Source: Streptomyces marincola (GTDB taxonomy: Bacteria; Actinomycetota; Actinomycetes; Streptomycetales; Streptomycetaceae). From it: 64,000 nt of DNA. Made by a program: the position numbers and the translations under genes. The DNA lies in the NCBI RefSeq assembly GCF_020410765.1, contig NZ_CP084541.1, positions 62,001 to 126,000 of the forward strand, read 5' to 3'. The notes under the pieces are model-generated. The model made no database searches, had not been told where the DNA came from, and was given only the letters and a program-made list of their open reading frames with translations. Below are positions 49,782-58,548 of this stretch, piece by piece; position 1 is the stretch's first letter; each line of letters opens with the position of its first letter.

Positions 49782-52700
49782 TCACCGGCCGAAGTGGCCG
49801 CGGCGCCACAGGACCAGGGCCGCGCCCGCCGCGGCGACGGCAGCCGCCAGGCCGAGCAGCGTCAACGCCTGGCTGCCGGTGCCGGCCAGCGCGCCGTCGG
49901 CGCCCAGTCCGGTGCCGGACGAGGAACCGCCCGCCCCGGAGTCCGGTCCGAGGCCGCCGCCGGAACCACCCGAGGCTCCCGAACCACTGGAGCCGCCCGA
50001 GCCGCCCGAGCCGCCGGAATCACCGGAACCGCCCGAGCCGCCCGACGAACCGGAACCGCCCGAGTCACCGGAGCCGCCGGCCCCCTCGGACGTCCCTCCC
50101 GAGTCACCTGGGTTGCCCGGATCACCGGGGTCACCGGGGTTGCCCGGGTTGCCGGGATCGCCCGGGTCACCGGGGTCACCGGGGTCACCAGGATTGCCGG
50201 GGTCACCAGGATTGCCGGGGTCACCGGGGTCACCAGGGTCACCGGGGTCGCCCGGGTCACCGGGGTCGCCCGGTGCGGGCGGAACCTCGACGCCTGCGTT
50301 CGCGACCCACTTGGTGCCGTCGTCGTACTCCGTGATGGTGAACGAGTCCAGCGTGTCGCCGACCTCGCCGGGAGCCGCCCGGTCGTCCCCCTTGTGGGTG
50401 ATGACCGACTGGTAGCTCAGGGTGTCCCCGTCCACGGTGATCGCCTGGTAGGTCGACGTCTGCTGCGCGCGGGCGTCCTGCCTGGCGCCGTTGCGCGTCC
50501 ACACGTTGTCGTCCTCGGGCTGGATCTCGTAGTGCTTCGCGCCCGCGTTCGACACCACGTAGACGGGACCCGTGGTCAGCCCCGGCGTCGCGGTCTCGTC
50601 CTCCGTCATGTGGCCCCGGCCGTAGGTGTGGTCGTGGCCCGCGAGCACGAGGTCGACGTTGTGCTCCTGGAAGACCGGCACCCACGCCTCGCGGATGTCC
50701 GGCTCGTCCCGGCCCACGCCGGTCGACAGGACCGGCTGGTGCTGGACCACCACGCTCCACCGGTGCGGGTTGTCGGTCAGCACCCGGTCCAGCCAGGCCG
50801 CCTGCATCCGCACCCACACGCCGCGCGCCTCGCCGCAGTCGAAGTCCGCCATGCCGTCCGGCCTGACGAGTTCGCAGATGTCGTCGCGATTGGCGTTGAG
50901 CACGGCGAACCGGACGCCCTGGTAGTCCGCGTAGTAGACGCTCTCGCGCATCGCCTCGGCGAGGTGCTCGCCCCACCGGTCGGCGTCCTCGCCCGCGTCG
51001 GCGGGCACGGGGCCGTTGGCCGGGAAGGCGAAGGACGCCCTGCTGGTCTGGAGCAGGCCGTTGCCCGCGTTGAACTCGTGGTTGCCCACCGCGACGATCG
51101 ACTGCCGCGCCGCGAGCGCGTCCGGGTCGGCTGCGAACCAGTCGGACCACTGAGCCTCGTTGGCCGTGTCGACCAGGTCACCGACGTACACGGCGGCCCG
51201 CGCGTCCGGGTGCGCCTCGTTCGCCTGCGCGACCGTTCCGGGCCAGACGTCCCGCAGACCCACCTGGGCGTCGCCGTAGTAGAGGAAGGTGAACGGTTCC
51301 GCTTCCGTCGCCGCCGTGGTGAAGCCGTGCCAGTCGCTCCACGCGTCCTCGCGGCCGACCCGGTACTGGTACTGGGTGCCGGGGGCCAGGTCGGTGAACG
51401 TCGCGGTCCAGCTGGTCGCCGTGTTCCCGCCGACGACCGTCTCGGCCTCCGCGGTCGCCTCGGCCGTGCGGATCTCGCCGTCCTGCCCCGCCCTGATCTG
51501 GGCGGTGCCCTCGCCGGCGAGCGAACGCCACGTGACGTGCTGCGCGGTCGCTGGGTCGTCGGCCGGGGTCAGCACGACGCGTTCCGGCGTCTCGTCGGGT
51601 GCGGGGGGCGCCTGGTCGCTGAGCCCGACGTCGAAGATGTGCATCACGCCCCGGTCGCTGCCCTCGGGCAGGAGCACGGCGTCCACGGTCTTCGCCGGGT
51701 CGAGCGCGACGGGCGCGGTGGCCAGGACGACGGCCTCCACGTTGTCGCGCGTGCCGTTCGCGGCGTTGCGGCCGGGAACGGTCAGCACGGGCGTGTTGCC
51801 GTAGAGGTAGGTGCCGCCCGGCGTCCAGTCGGTGAGCTGGACCGGGACCTCCTGGCTGCTGCCGTCGGTGTACAGGACGGTCGCGGTGCCCTGGGAGGGG
51901 CCGTTGGTGGCGAGGCCGAGGAACGACACGGACGCGGCGTTCGTGTCCTCCATGTCGAGCCGCTGGCCGTGCGGCACCCAGTTGTCGGGCTCGCCCGGCT
52001 CGGTGTCGGGCCAGGTGAACTCCATGCCCGTGGCCTCGACGCGCAGCGTGCCGCCCGGCGTCGCGCCGGACTCGGCGAGGCTTTCGCGCGGCAGCGTGTT
52101 CGAGGAGGCGTCGAGGGAGCCGGTGTTGCCCGCGCCCTCGGGCGTGGTGCCGATGTTGTTGTAGGCGTCGGTGCCCTCCGCGTGGGACGGCGGCGCGTCG
52201 CCCGCGCCTGTGCCCCAGTCGCCGGGGGCCGCGCCCATGGTGAAGGCGATGTCGCCGCCCTCGCGGGCGAAGGACTCGGGCAGCCACGATGCCGTGCTGG
52301 CCGTCCCGTCGACCGACATCGACTGGATGTAGCGCCGCTCCTGCGCGCCCGGGGCGTCGATCACGATCGACCGGTCGCCGCCCGCGCTGCGGATCTCGAC
52401 GTGCTCGAACATCGGCGAGGAGACCATGAGGTCGGCCGTGCCGTAGACGGCCGGGTACAGGCCGATGTTCGCGAACACGTACCAGGACGACAGCGAGCCG
52501 AGGTCGTCGTTGCCCGGCAGCCCGGTGGGCGAGGTGTCGAACATCTCCGTGACCGCGCGGTCCAGCACGTCCGTGGTCTGCCAGGGGCGGCCGAGCCAGT
52601 TGTACAGCCACGGCGTGTGCATCGTGGGCTGGTTGCTCAGGTACGCGTACGGGGTGTTGTACACGCCCGCGTCCAGTTCGGTGAAGAAGGTGTCGAGGTG

Positions 52701-54599
52701 CCCCGCCACCACGTCCGCGCCGCCGCGGGCCTCGACCAGCGCGCCCACGTTGTGCGGCACGAGCCAGCCGTACTGGTGCCCGGTGGCCTGCTCGAACTGC
52801 GAGCCGCGCTCCCCGAGGTCGAACGACCGGTCGAATCCGTTGCGGTCGCGCGGCCGGATCTCGCCGGTCTGCGGGTCCAGCAGGTTGCGCCAGTTCTGCG
52901 CGCGGGCCATGAACGACGCGTGCGCGCCGGTCTCACCGAGCCGGGCGGCGAGTTGCGCGATGGAGAAGTCGTTGATCGCGTATTCGAGCGTCTGCGAGGT
53001 CGCCGAGCTGTTGTTGCGGCTCTCCACCCAGCCGAGGCCGGCGTACTGGTAGAGGAACTGCCGGTTGCTGCTGTCCGCGGGCAGCGTCTGCGTGTCGATC
53101 ATCGAGCGCAGCGCGGCGCGCCGGTCGTAGTCGGTGCTGCCGAACGCGTCGGTCGCGGCCAGGACCGTCTGGAGCCCGTCGCCGCTCATCTTCTGCTGCG
53201 AGACGCCGTTGTGCGGCCAGTTGGGCCACCGCCCGGTCTGCGTGACGAGGTCGGTGATCGACTGGTTGATGTCCGAGCCGACCTCGGGGAACAGCAGCGC
53301 GATCAACTGGGCGTGGCCCCGGTAGCCGTCCCAGCTGGCGTAGGTCGCGTACTGGTGCCGTCCCTCGGCCACCTCGCGGACCGTTCCGTCGTAGCCCATG
53401 TACTGGCCGTTGACGTCGTCGTAGGTGTTGGGGTGCAGCAGCGCGTGGTAGAGCGCGGTGTAGAAGCTCGTCCGCGCCTCCGCGCTGCCGCCGGTCACCT
53501 CCACCGTGCCCAGGGCCTCGCGCCAGGTGTCGGCCGCGGCCTGCCTGATGTCCGCGGCGTCGCGGCCCGCGGTCTCGGTCGCGGCGTTCTCCGCGGCGTT
53601 CTCGACGCTGACGTAGGAGATGCCGACCCGGGCCGTCACGTCCGCGCCTCTGGGGAAGCTGACGAACGCGCCGGCCCCGTGGGAGGTGGTCGCGGACGCC
53701 TCGGCGGCGCCCGCGGTGACCTCGGAACCGCTCCACGTGCCGGAGGAGTCGAACTCCGTGTCGAACTCGGCCGAGAAGTGGATGCGGTAGGAGCCGCCTC
53801 GGCACACCGTGCTGGTCTCGGTCCAGCCGGAGACCGTGTTGCCCGAGACGGTGACCGAGCTGCCGGTCGAGCCGTTGTTGGAGCCGGCGACGTCGAAGAT
53901 GAGGGTCGAGGACGCGCGGTCCCGGGGGAAGTCGAACGTCGCGACGCCGGTCCTGGTCGTCGCGGTCAGGGCCACGTCGACGCCGTTGTCGAGGCCGACG
54001 GAGTAGTAGCCGGGCTCGGCCGTCTCGTTGTCGTGCGAGAAGTCGAGGTAGTAGTCGCCGATGGCGTCGGCGGGCGAGATGGGCAGCGCGCGGTTGCTGG
54101 TCAGTTCGCCGGTGTAGGGCAGGATCGGCACGTCGAACGCGCCGTTGCTGCCCGCGCAGCCGGTGCCGGAGAGCCGGGTGAGGCCGAAGCCGCGCAGCTG
54201 GTCGGCGCCGTACTCGTAGCCGCCCCAGTTGTCACCGCCCGAGGTGTGATGGGTGGTGGGGGTGAACTGCACCATGCCGAACGGGACGGTCGCCCCCGGC
54301 CAGGTGTTGCCGTAGGCGCTGTTGCCCTTGTTCTGCGTGGTGTCGTGCTGGGTGCCGATGAACTGGTCCACCGCGTCGAACGCGCTCAGGTCCGCCGTGG
54401 CCCCCTGCGCGCCCGTGGTGGTCATGGCCGCCACGCCCGTGCCGGCCAGCAGGCTCGCGGTGGCGAGGAGCGCGACCGGCCTGCCGTTCCTCCGGTGCCG
54501 GCGACCGGTCGGCGGCGGGCCCGGTGGGCCCGCCGCGTTCGCGCCGTCGCCGGCGTCCCGGAGCCGGAGGAGTCTCCGGCGTATGCGTGTGTGGAGCAT
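49782..54599 (-). CDS. Cell-wall-anchored GH92 mannosidase-metallophosphoesterase fusion
   Basis: A 1605-residue multidomain surface protein. After a signal peptide (VALLATASLLAGTGVAAM), residues ~65-770 form a GH92 alpha-mannosidase (NTWPGATVPFGMVQFTP, HNGVSQQKMSGDG, GNDDLGSLSSWYVFANIGLY with Asp698/699). Then a beta domain, a fibronectin-like domain (~1015-1095) and a phosphoesterase (~1105-1415: GDAQVG, VGDLVD, VGNHEF, VQHQP, GHDHTY). A collagen-like linker (~1443-1497), a Gly/Ser stretch, LAGTG (1571-1575), a membrane helix and a basic tail anchor it via sortase. In the GH92 acid position, QATGHQYGW has Gln604 where active mannosidases have Glu. The Tyr of true purple phosphatases (GDxxY) is missing. 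GAGG lies 5 nt before the ATG. Confidence 0.87.
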   Translation of the reverse strand: MLHTRIRRRLLRLRDAGDGANAAGPPGPPPTGRRHRRNGRPVALLATASLLAGTGVAAMTTTGAQGATADLSAFDAVDQFIGTQHDTTQNKGNSAYGNTWPGATVPFGMVQFTPTTHHTSGGDNWGGYEYGADQLRGFGLTRLSGTGCAGSNGAFDVPILPYTGELTSNRALPISPADAIGDYYLDFSHDNETAEPGYYSVGLDNGVDVALTATTRTGVATFDFPRDRASSTLIFDVAGSNNGSTGSSVTVSGNTVSGWTETSTVCRGGSYRIHFSAEFDTEFDSSGTWSGSEVTAGAAEASATTSHGAGAFVSFPRGADVTARVGISYVSVENAAENAATETAGRDAADIRQAAADTWREALGTVEVTGGSAEARTSFYTALYHALLHPNTYDDVNGQYMGYDGTVREVAEGRHQYATYASWDGYRGHAQLIALLFPEVGSDINQSITDLVTQTGRWPNWPHNGVSQQKMSGDGLQTVLAATDAFGSTDYDRRAALRSMIDTQTLPADSSNRQFLYQYAGLGWVESRNNSSATSQTLEYAINDFSIAQLAARLGETGAHASFMARAQNWRNLLDPQTGEIRPRDRNGFDRSFDLGERGSQFEQATGHQYGWLVPHNVGALVEARGGADVVAGHLDTFFTELDAGVYNTPYAYLSNQPTMHTPWLYNWLGRPWQTTDVLDRAVTEMFDTSPTGLPGNDDLGSLSSWYVFANIGLYPAVYGTADLMVSSPMFEHVEIRSAGGDRSIVIDAPGAQERRYIQSMSVDGTASTASWLPESFAREGGDIAFTMGAAPGDWGTGAGDAPPSHAEGTDAYNNIGTTPEGAGNTGSLDASSNTLPRESLAESGATPGGTLRVEATGMEFTWPDTEPGEPDNWVPHGQRLDMEDTNAASVSFLGLATNGPSQGTATVLYTDGSSQEVPVQLTDWTPGGTYLYGNTPVLTVPGRNAANGTRDNVEAVVLATAPVALDPAKTVDAVLLPEGSDRGVMHIFDVGLSDQAPPAPDETPERVVLTPADDPATAQHVTWRSLAGEGTAQIRAGQDGEIRTAEATAEAETVVGGNTATSWTATFTDLAPGTQYQYRVGREDAWSDWHGFTTAATEAEPFTFLYYGDAQVGLRDVWPGTVAQANEAHPDARAAVYVGDLVDTANEAQWSDWFAADPDALAARQSIVAVGNHEFNAGNGLLQTSRASFAFPANGPVPADAGEDADRWGEHLAEAMRESVYYADYQGVRFAVLNANRDDICELVRPDGMADFDCGEARGVWVRMQAAWLDRVLTDNPHRWSVVVQHQPVLSTGVGRDEPDIREAWVPVFQEHNVDLVLAGHDHTYGRGHMTEDETATPGLTTGPVYVVSNAGAKHYEIQPEDDNVWTRNGARQDARAQQTSTYQAITVDGDTLSYQSVITHKGDDRAAPGEVGDTLDSFTITEYDDGTKWVANAGVEVPPAPGDPGDPGDPGDPGDPGDPGNPGDPGNPGDPGDPGDPGDPGNPGNPGDPGDPGNPGDSGGTSEGAGGSGDSGGSGSSGGSGGSGDSGGSGGSGGSSGSGASGGSGGGLGPDSGAGGSSSGTGLGADGALAGTGSQALTLLGLAAAVAAAGAALVLWRRGHFGR
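50104..50274 (-). repeat. GDP/GNP collagen-like repeat linker
   Basis: About 19 units of a 9-bp repeat (GGGTCACCG type on the plus strand) encode Pro-Gly-Asp with scattered Pro-Gly-Asn. The repeat lies between the phosphoesterase and the wall-anchor region and should vary in copy number by slippage without breaking the frame. Confidence 0.85.
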
Positions 54600-55115
54600 G
54601 GTGCCTCTTCGTTGCCGTGGGTCGCGCGGGCCGGTGACCGGCGCGTGCACCGGATTTTTGGGCCATCGGTGACGGTTTCGGGCGCGGGGGAACGCCTCAC
54701 TGCCCGCTCGTGAACGGCGGATGGCGGTTCGGGGCCGTCGCCACGCGGCGGGCCCCATCCGCGCACCTCACGCGGCGTCAGGTGCCGGAAGGGCGGGCGC
54801 CACGGGCTTTGGCCGCCGGCCCCGGTCCCCGCGCCGTCGCAGCCACGGCGCACGCCCCGCCGGCCGCGGTCGGTGATGCGGGCGGCGGGAACTTTCCCGG
54901 CCCGCCGGCCGACCAATCCTTCGTTCGCGTTCCCCGGTACCGCACGGGGACGGGTTCGCGCCTGGGCGCGGCGCGCGGCAGCGCCCCTCGCCGTCACGAC
55001 GGAGCGCATGGAGGTCACGCATGGGGCGGCAGCGCCCGGTACCCGGCCGCGCCGCGGCGCCGCGCGGAGCGCCGCCAGGGCCGGCGCGGGCCCGCGCCCC
55101 GCGGGCCGCCGGCCG
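54600..55115. other. Divergent promoter region of the mannosidase fusion and an MFS gene
   Basis: About 515 bp. The mannosidase ribosome binding site is next to its start, and an AT-richer patch (54648-54680) could hold its promoter. Upstream of the MFS start the sequence is very G+C-rich and the same frame is open back to 54873, so an earlier MFS start (for example ATG 55008) cannot be ruled out. No other gene is supported. Confidence 0.4.
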
Positions 55116-56330
55116 ATGAGTACGCGGGCCGCGCCCGGCGCGCGGCGGCGCCGCTTTCCCGCCCGCCGGGCGTCCCCCGCGTTGACCGGCGCGCAACGCG
55201 CCCTGCTCGTCGGCGGATTCCTCATCAACGTCGGCACCTTCGCCGTCTACCCCTACCTGGCCGTCCTGCTGCGCGAGCGCCTGGGCGTGGGCATGGCCCA
55301 GGTCGGCATGATCCTCGGCGTGGCCACGCTGGCGCAGTTCGCGAGCGCGCCGTTCACCGCGGCGCTCGCCGAACGCGTCGGTCTCAAGCGTTCGTTGTCG
55401 CTCGCCACGGGCCTGTACTGCCTGGGGGCGCTGGCCTATCTGGGCGGGGTCGGCGAGCCCGCGCTGATGGTGCTCGGGCTGTTCGTCTCCTGCGGCGCGG
55501 GGGCGCTGTACTCCCCCGCGTACCGCGGCTACCTGGTGCACGCGGCGACCGCGGAGCAGCGGCCCCGGCTGGTGTCGGCGGGCAGTGCCGCCGGGAACCT
55601 CGGCATCGCCGTCGGGCCGGTGGCCGGGGCGCTGTTCCTGCACGAGCCGGCCCTGCTGTTCACCCTGAGCACGGCGCTCTACGCGCTGCTCGGCATCGGC
55701 CACGGCTTCCTGCGCGCCGAACGGCCGGTCGAGGACGGAAGCACCGTCGAGCCGTTCCGGCGCGTGCTGCACGGCCTGGCGGTGGTGCCGTTCACGGTGA
55801 CGGTGGTCACCCACTACCTGTACATGCAGTTCTACCAGTACCTGTCGACGTTCACGGACGGGCGGCTGGCCACGGCGACGTACGGCCTGATCATGATGGG
55901 GTACTCGCTCGGCCTCGCGGTGTTCCAGCCCCTGCTGGCGAGTTGGGTGGGGCGCACCCGCTACGCGGTGGCGATGGTGCTCGGTTTCTCCTGCATGGCC
56001 GCGGGCATGGCGGCCATCGCCGGCGGCCGTCCGGCCGGCGTCGCGGCGGGCGCGGTGGTGATGAGCCTGGGCAACGCGGTGCTGTTCCTGAAGAACGACC
56101 TGGAGGCGCTGGCGCGCTCCGGGCGCTCGGCCACGGTGACCTTCGGCCAGCAGCGGCTGGCCGTCGGCGTGGGCTCGCTGCTCAGCGGGGCGATCGGCGG
56201 CGCCGCCTACGGCATGTTCGAACGGGCGGACCTGCTCGCGGGGTTCTGGCTGGCCGTCGCCGCGCAGTGCCTGCTGCTGCCGCCGCCGGTCCCGCGCGGT
56301 CAGGGGGCGGGCGTCGCGGGCTTCTCGTAG
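55116..56330 (+). CDS. MFS transporter
   Basis: A 404-residue, 12-helix transporter. LVGGFLINVGTFAVYPYLAV is TM1 and ALAERVGLKRSLSLATG motif A; SAAGNLGIAVGPVAGALFL matches motif C of drug-type exporters. The last residues extend over the end of the convergent methyltransferase gene by 31 bp. The N-terminus is uncertain because no ribosome binding site stands out; ATG 55116 gives a normal 33-residue lead before TM1. Substrate unknown. Confidence 0.78.
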   Translation: MSTRAAPGARRRRFPARRASPALTGAQRALLVGGFLINVGTFAVYPYLAVLLRERLGVGMAQVGMILGVATLAQFASAPFTAALAERVGLKRSLSLATGLYCLGALAYLGGVGEPALMVLGLFVSCGAGALYSPAYRGYLVHAATAEQRPRLVSAGSAAGNLGIAVGPVAGALFLHEPALLFTLSTALYALLGIGHGFLRAERPVEDGSTVEPFRRVLHGLAVVPFTVTVVTHYLYMQFYQYLSTFTDGRLATATYGLIMMGYSLGLAVFQPLLASWVGRTRYAVAMVLGFSCMAAGMAAIAGGRPAGVAAGAVVMSLGNAVLFLKNDLEALARSGRSATVTFGQQRLAVGVGSLLSGAIGGAAYGMFERADLLAGFWLAVAAQCLLLPPPVPRGQGAGVAGFS

Positions 56331-57058
56331 ACGGTGACGTAGTTGCCCTCGCCGCGGAAGGGCTCGCGCCGCCAGCCGCCCCACCTGGCGTGCCGTTCGA
56401 GGCCGGCGATACGGGCCATCAGGTCGAGCTCACTCGGCCAGGCGTACCGCATGAACGCCGGGGCCAGCCGGACCCCGTTGTCGGTGATCAGCACGTGCTG
56501 GCCCTCGAAGCGCTGCTCGACGGGGTCGTGGCGCACCGCGGTCAGCCGGACCTGGCCGAGCCCCACCTCGTGCGCGGCCACCCGCTGGTTGCGGTCGTAG
56601 CGCGCCACGTCCGGCATCGGGCATTCGAGGACGAACCGGCCGCCGGGGCGCAGGCGCCTGGCGACGTTGACGAAGCAGCGCACCTGCTCGTCCTGCGTCA
56701 TGAGGAAGAAGAACGTCGAGAACACGACGAACACCATGGCGAACTGCTCCTCGGTGTCCGGCGCGACGTCGGCCATGTCGCCGATGGTGACGGGGATGTG
56801 CTCGCCGCCCGGTTTGGCGCGCATGCGGGCCACCATCGCCTCGGAGGCGTCGATGCCCCGCAGGTCGATGCCCTCGGCGGCCAGCGGGATGGTCACCCTG
56901 CCGGTGCCGACGGCCAGTTCGAGCACCGGCCCGGCGGGGCCCTCCTTGATCAGCTCGGCCAGGGACCGAACGGCCTCCGCCGGGTCGAGTGCGGCGTGCC
57001 ACTCGTCGTAGATGTCGGCGTTCAGCTCGCCGTAGGTCTCCGGTCCGTAGTGCTCCAT
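56300..57058 (-). CDS. Class I SAM-dependent methyltransferase
   Basis: A 252-residue methyltransferase. VLELAVGTGRVTIPLA is motif I for SAM binding, DLRGIDASEAMV motif II, and FAMVFVVFSTFFFLMTQ and ARRLRPGGRFVLECP motifs IV and V. The substrate is not predictable. GGGGAGG lies 8 nt before the ATG. Its 3' end overlaps the converging MFS gene by 31 bp. Confidence 0.88.
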   Translation of the reverse strand: MEHYGPETYGELNADIYDEWHAALDPAEAVRSLAELIKEGPAGPVLELAVGTGRVTIPLAAEGIDLRGIDASEAMVARMRAKPGGEHIPVTIGDMADVAPDTEEQFAMVFVVFSTFFFLMTQDEQVRCFVNVARRLRPGGRFVLECPMPDVARYDRNQRVAAHEVGLGQVRLTAVRHDPVEQRFEGQHVLITDNGVRLAPAFMRYAWPSELDLMARIAGLERHARWGGWRREPFRGEGNYVTVYEKPATPAP

Positions 57059-57432
57059 GGTGCGGTCCTCCCCGAAGGTCGGTTCACGGCCAGCGTGCGG
57101 CCCGGGCCGGGTGCGCCTGCGGTCGGCGCGGCGGTGGCCGCCCGGTCGGCCCGGGGGTGGTGCGGGGTGGTGCGGAGTGGTGCGTGACATCTCGCACCGG
57201 CGCGCGGAGGCCGCGGAGCGCCCGCCCCGGCCTCCCGGCCGCCGGTGCCGAACGGGACCCCGACGGGCACCGCGCGCCGCCTGGAGACGGCACACTCAAC
57301 AGGTCGGCCGACCGGCCCTCCCGGTTCCCGGCGCGGGCCCGGGAACCGGGCATCCGATCCGCACGACCCATGGAACGACTCCGCCATGCGGCCGGTTGGG
57401 GGCCGCGCGGAGGGAAGGGAACACGGTGCACG
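57059..57432. other. Divergent leader region with tandem repeats and a hairpin
   Basis: About 375 bp before the metal-chelate importer. Three tandem 10-bp units (GGGGTGGTGC, last one GGAGTGGTGC) occupy 57154-57183. CCGGTTCCCGG (57321-57331) and CCGGGAACCGG (57339-57349) make a perfect 11-bp stem with a 7-nt loop, about 84 nt before the first gene. I looked for a cobalamin riboswitch B12 box and did not see one, nor an obvious iron-box inverted repeat. Confidence 0.55.
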
Positions 57433-58548
57433 GTGTCCGACAGCGGCACGCGGGTCGAGGAGCGGTCCGGGCGTGAGAGCCCGGCGCCGCCGGGCGGGGC
57501 CGGGCCCCGCCGGGGCGCCGGGTGGGTGGCGGGGCTCTTCCTGCTCCTCGTCCTGCTGCTGCTCGGCATCGTCGTGCTGCTGATCTCGCAGGGCACGATT
57601 CCCATCCCGGTCCCCGAGGTGATCCGCGTCCTCACCGGCCGGGAGGCCGAGTCGGAGGTCAGCCGCACCATCGTCCTGGACGCCAGGCTGCCCAAGGTCG
57701 TCGCGGGGCTGCTCGCCGGGGCCGCCCTCGCGGTCGGCGGCGCCCAGATGCAGACGCTGTTCCGCAACCCGCTGGCCGACCCGTTCGTCCTCGGCGTCAG
57801 CTCGGGCGCGGTCCTGGGCGCCGCCGTCGTCATCCTGGGCACCGGCGGGGTGGGGTGGCTGGCCGGTCTCGACGTGCTGAGCCAGCTCGGGGTGACCGGC
57901 GCGGCCGTCGCGGGGGCCGCGGCGGTCCTCGTCGTCGCGCTCGGCGTCGCCCGGCGGGTCGGCGACCCCGTGGTCGTCCTCGTCGTCGGCGTCATGCTCG
58001 GCTACCTGGCCGGGGCGGCCGTCGACATGCTCGTCTACTACACCGACCCCGACCGGTTGCAGGCGCTGACCACCTTCACCCGCGGCTCGGTGCGCAACGT
58101 GACGTGGGACGAGCTGCGCGTCGTCGCCGCGGCCTGCGGGGCCGTTCTCGTGCTCTCGCTGTTCCTCGCCCAGCCGCTGAACGCCCTCCTGCTCGGCGAG
58201 CGGTACGCCGGCAGCCTGGGCATCGACGTGCGGCGGGTGCACTTCCTGTCCCTCACCGCCGTCGCGGTGCTCGCGGGCGTCACCACCGCCTACTGCGGCG
58301 CCATCGGGTTCGTCGGCCTCGCCGCGCCCCACCTGGCCCGCGGCCTGCTGCGCACCGCCGACCACCGGCTGGTCCTGCCCGCGAGCGCCCTCATCGGGGC
58401 GGTCATCGTGCTCGTCGCCGAGTACATCGCGGGCGGCAACGGGCTCGCCGGCACGGCCATGCCGCTCAACTCGGTGACCGCGTTCGTCGGAGCGCCCGTC
58501 ATCCTGTGGGTGCTCCTGTCCGGCCGGGCCAGGCGGGAGGGCCGATGA
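57433..58548 (+). CDS. FecCD-family ABC permease
   Basis: A 371-residue membrane protein with about nine helices and a 30-residue polar N-terminus. DARLPKVVAGLLAGAALAVG, QMQTLFRNPLADPFVLGVSS and FCGAIGFVGLAAPHLAR-type segment (YCGAIGFVGLAAPHLARGLL) are the hallmarks of siderophore/haem/cobalamin importers. It begins an operon with ATPase and binding protein, linked by ATGA and GTGA overlaps. Start GTG 57433 follows GGAGGGAAGGGAA by about 12 nt. Confidence 0.88.
   Translation: MSDSGTRVEERSGRESPAPPGGAGPRRGAGWVAGLFLLLVLLLLGIVVLLISQGTIPIPVPEVIRVLTGREAESEVSRTIVLDARLPKVVAGLLAGAALAVGGAQMQTLFRNPLADPFVLGVSSGAVLGAAVVILGTGGVGWLAGLDVLSQLGVTGAAVAGAAAVLVVALGVARRVGDPVVVLVVGVMLGYLAGAAVDMLVYYTDPDRLQALTTFTRGSVRNVTWDELRVVAAACGAVLVLSLFLAQPLNALLLGERYAGSLGIDVRRVHFLSLTAVAVLAGVTTAYCGAIGFVGLAAPHLARGLLRTADHRLVLPASALIGAVIVLVAEYIAGGNGLAGTAMPLNSVTAFVGAPVILWVLLSGRARREGR

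Noticed and set aside
50104..50274. Short tandem repeats that might suggest a CRISPR array
   Set aside because: Units are 9 bp, contiguous, without spacers, and encode an in-frame Pro-Gly-Asp linker.
49794..54713. A 1639-codon open frame on the plus strand, opposite the mannosidase fusion
   Set aside because: It is an antisense shadow typical of G+C-rich DNA, with Arg/Gly/Val-rich low-complexity translation, while the minus strand has full domain content.
57059..57432. Cobalamin riboswitch upstream of the FecCD-type operon
   Set aside because: I looked for the B12-box core and the usual paired flanks and found neither; only a simple hairpin and short repeats are present.
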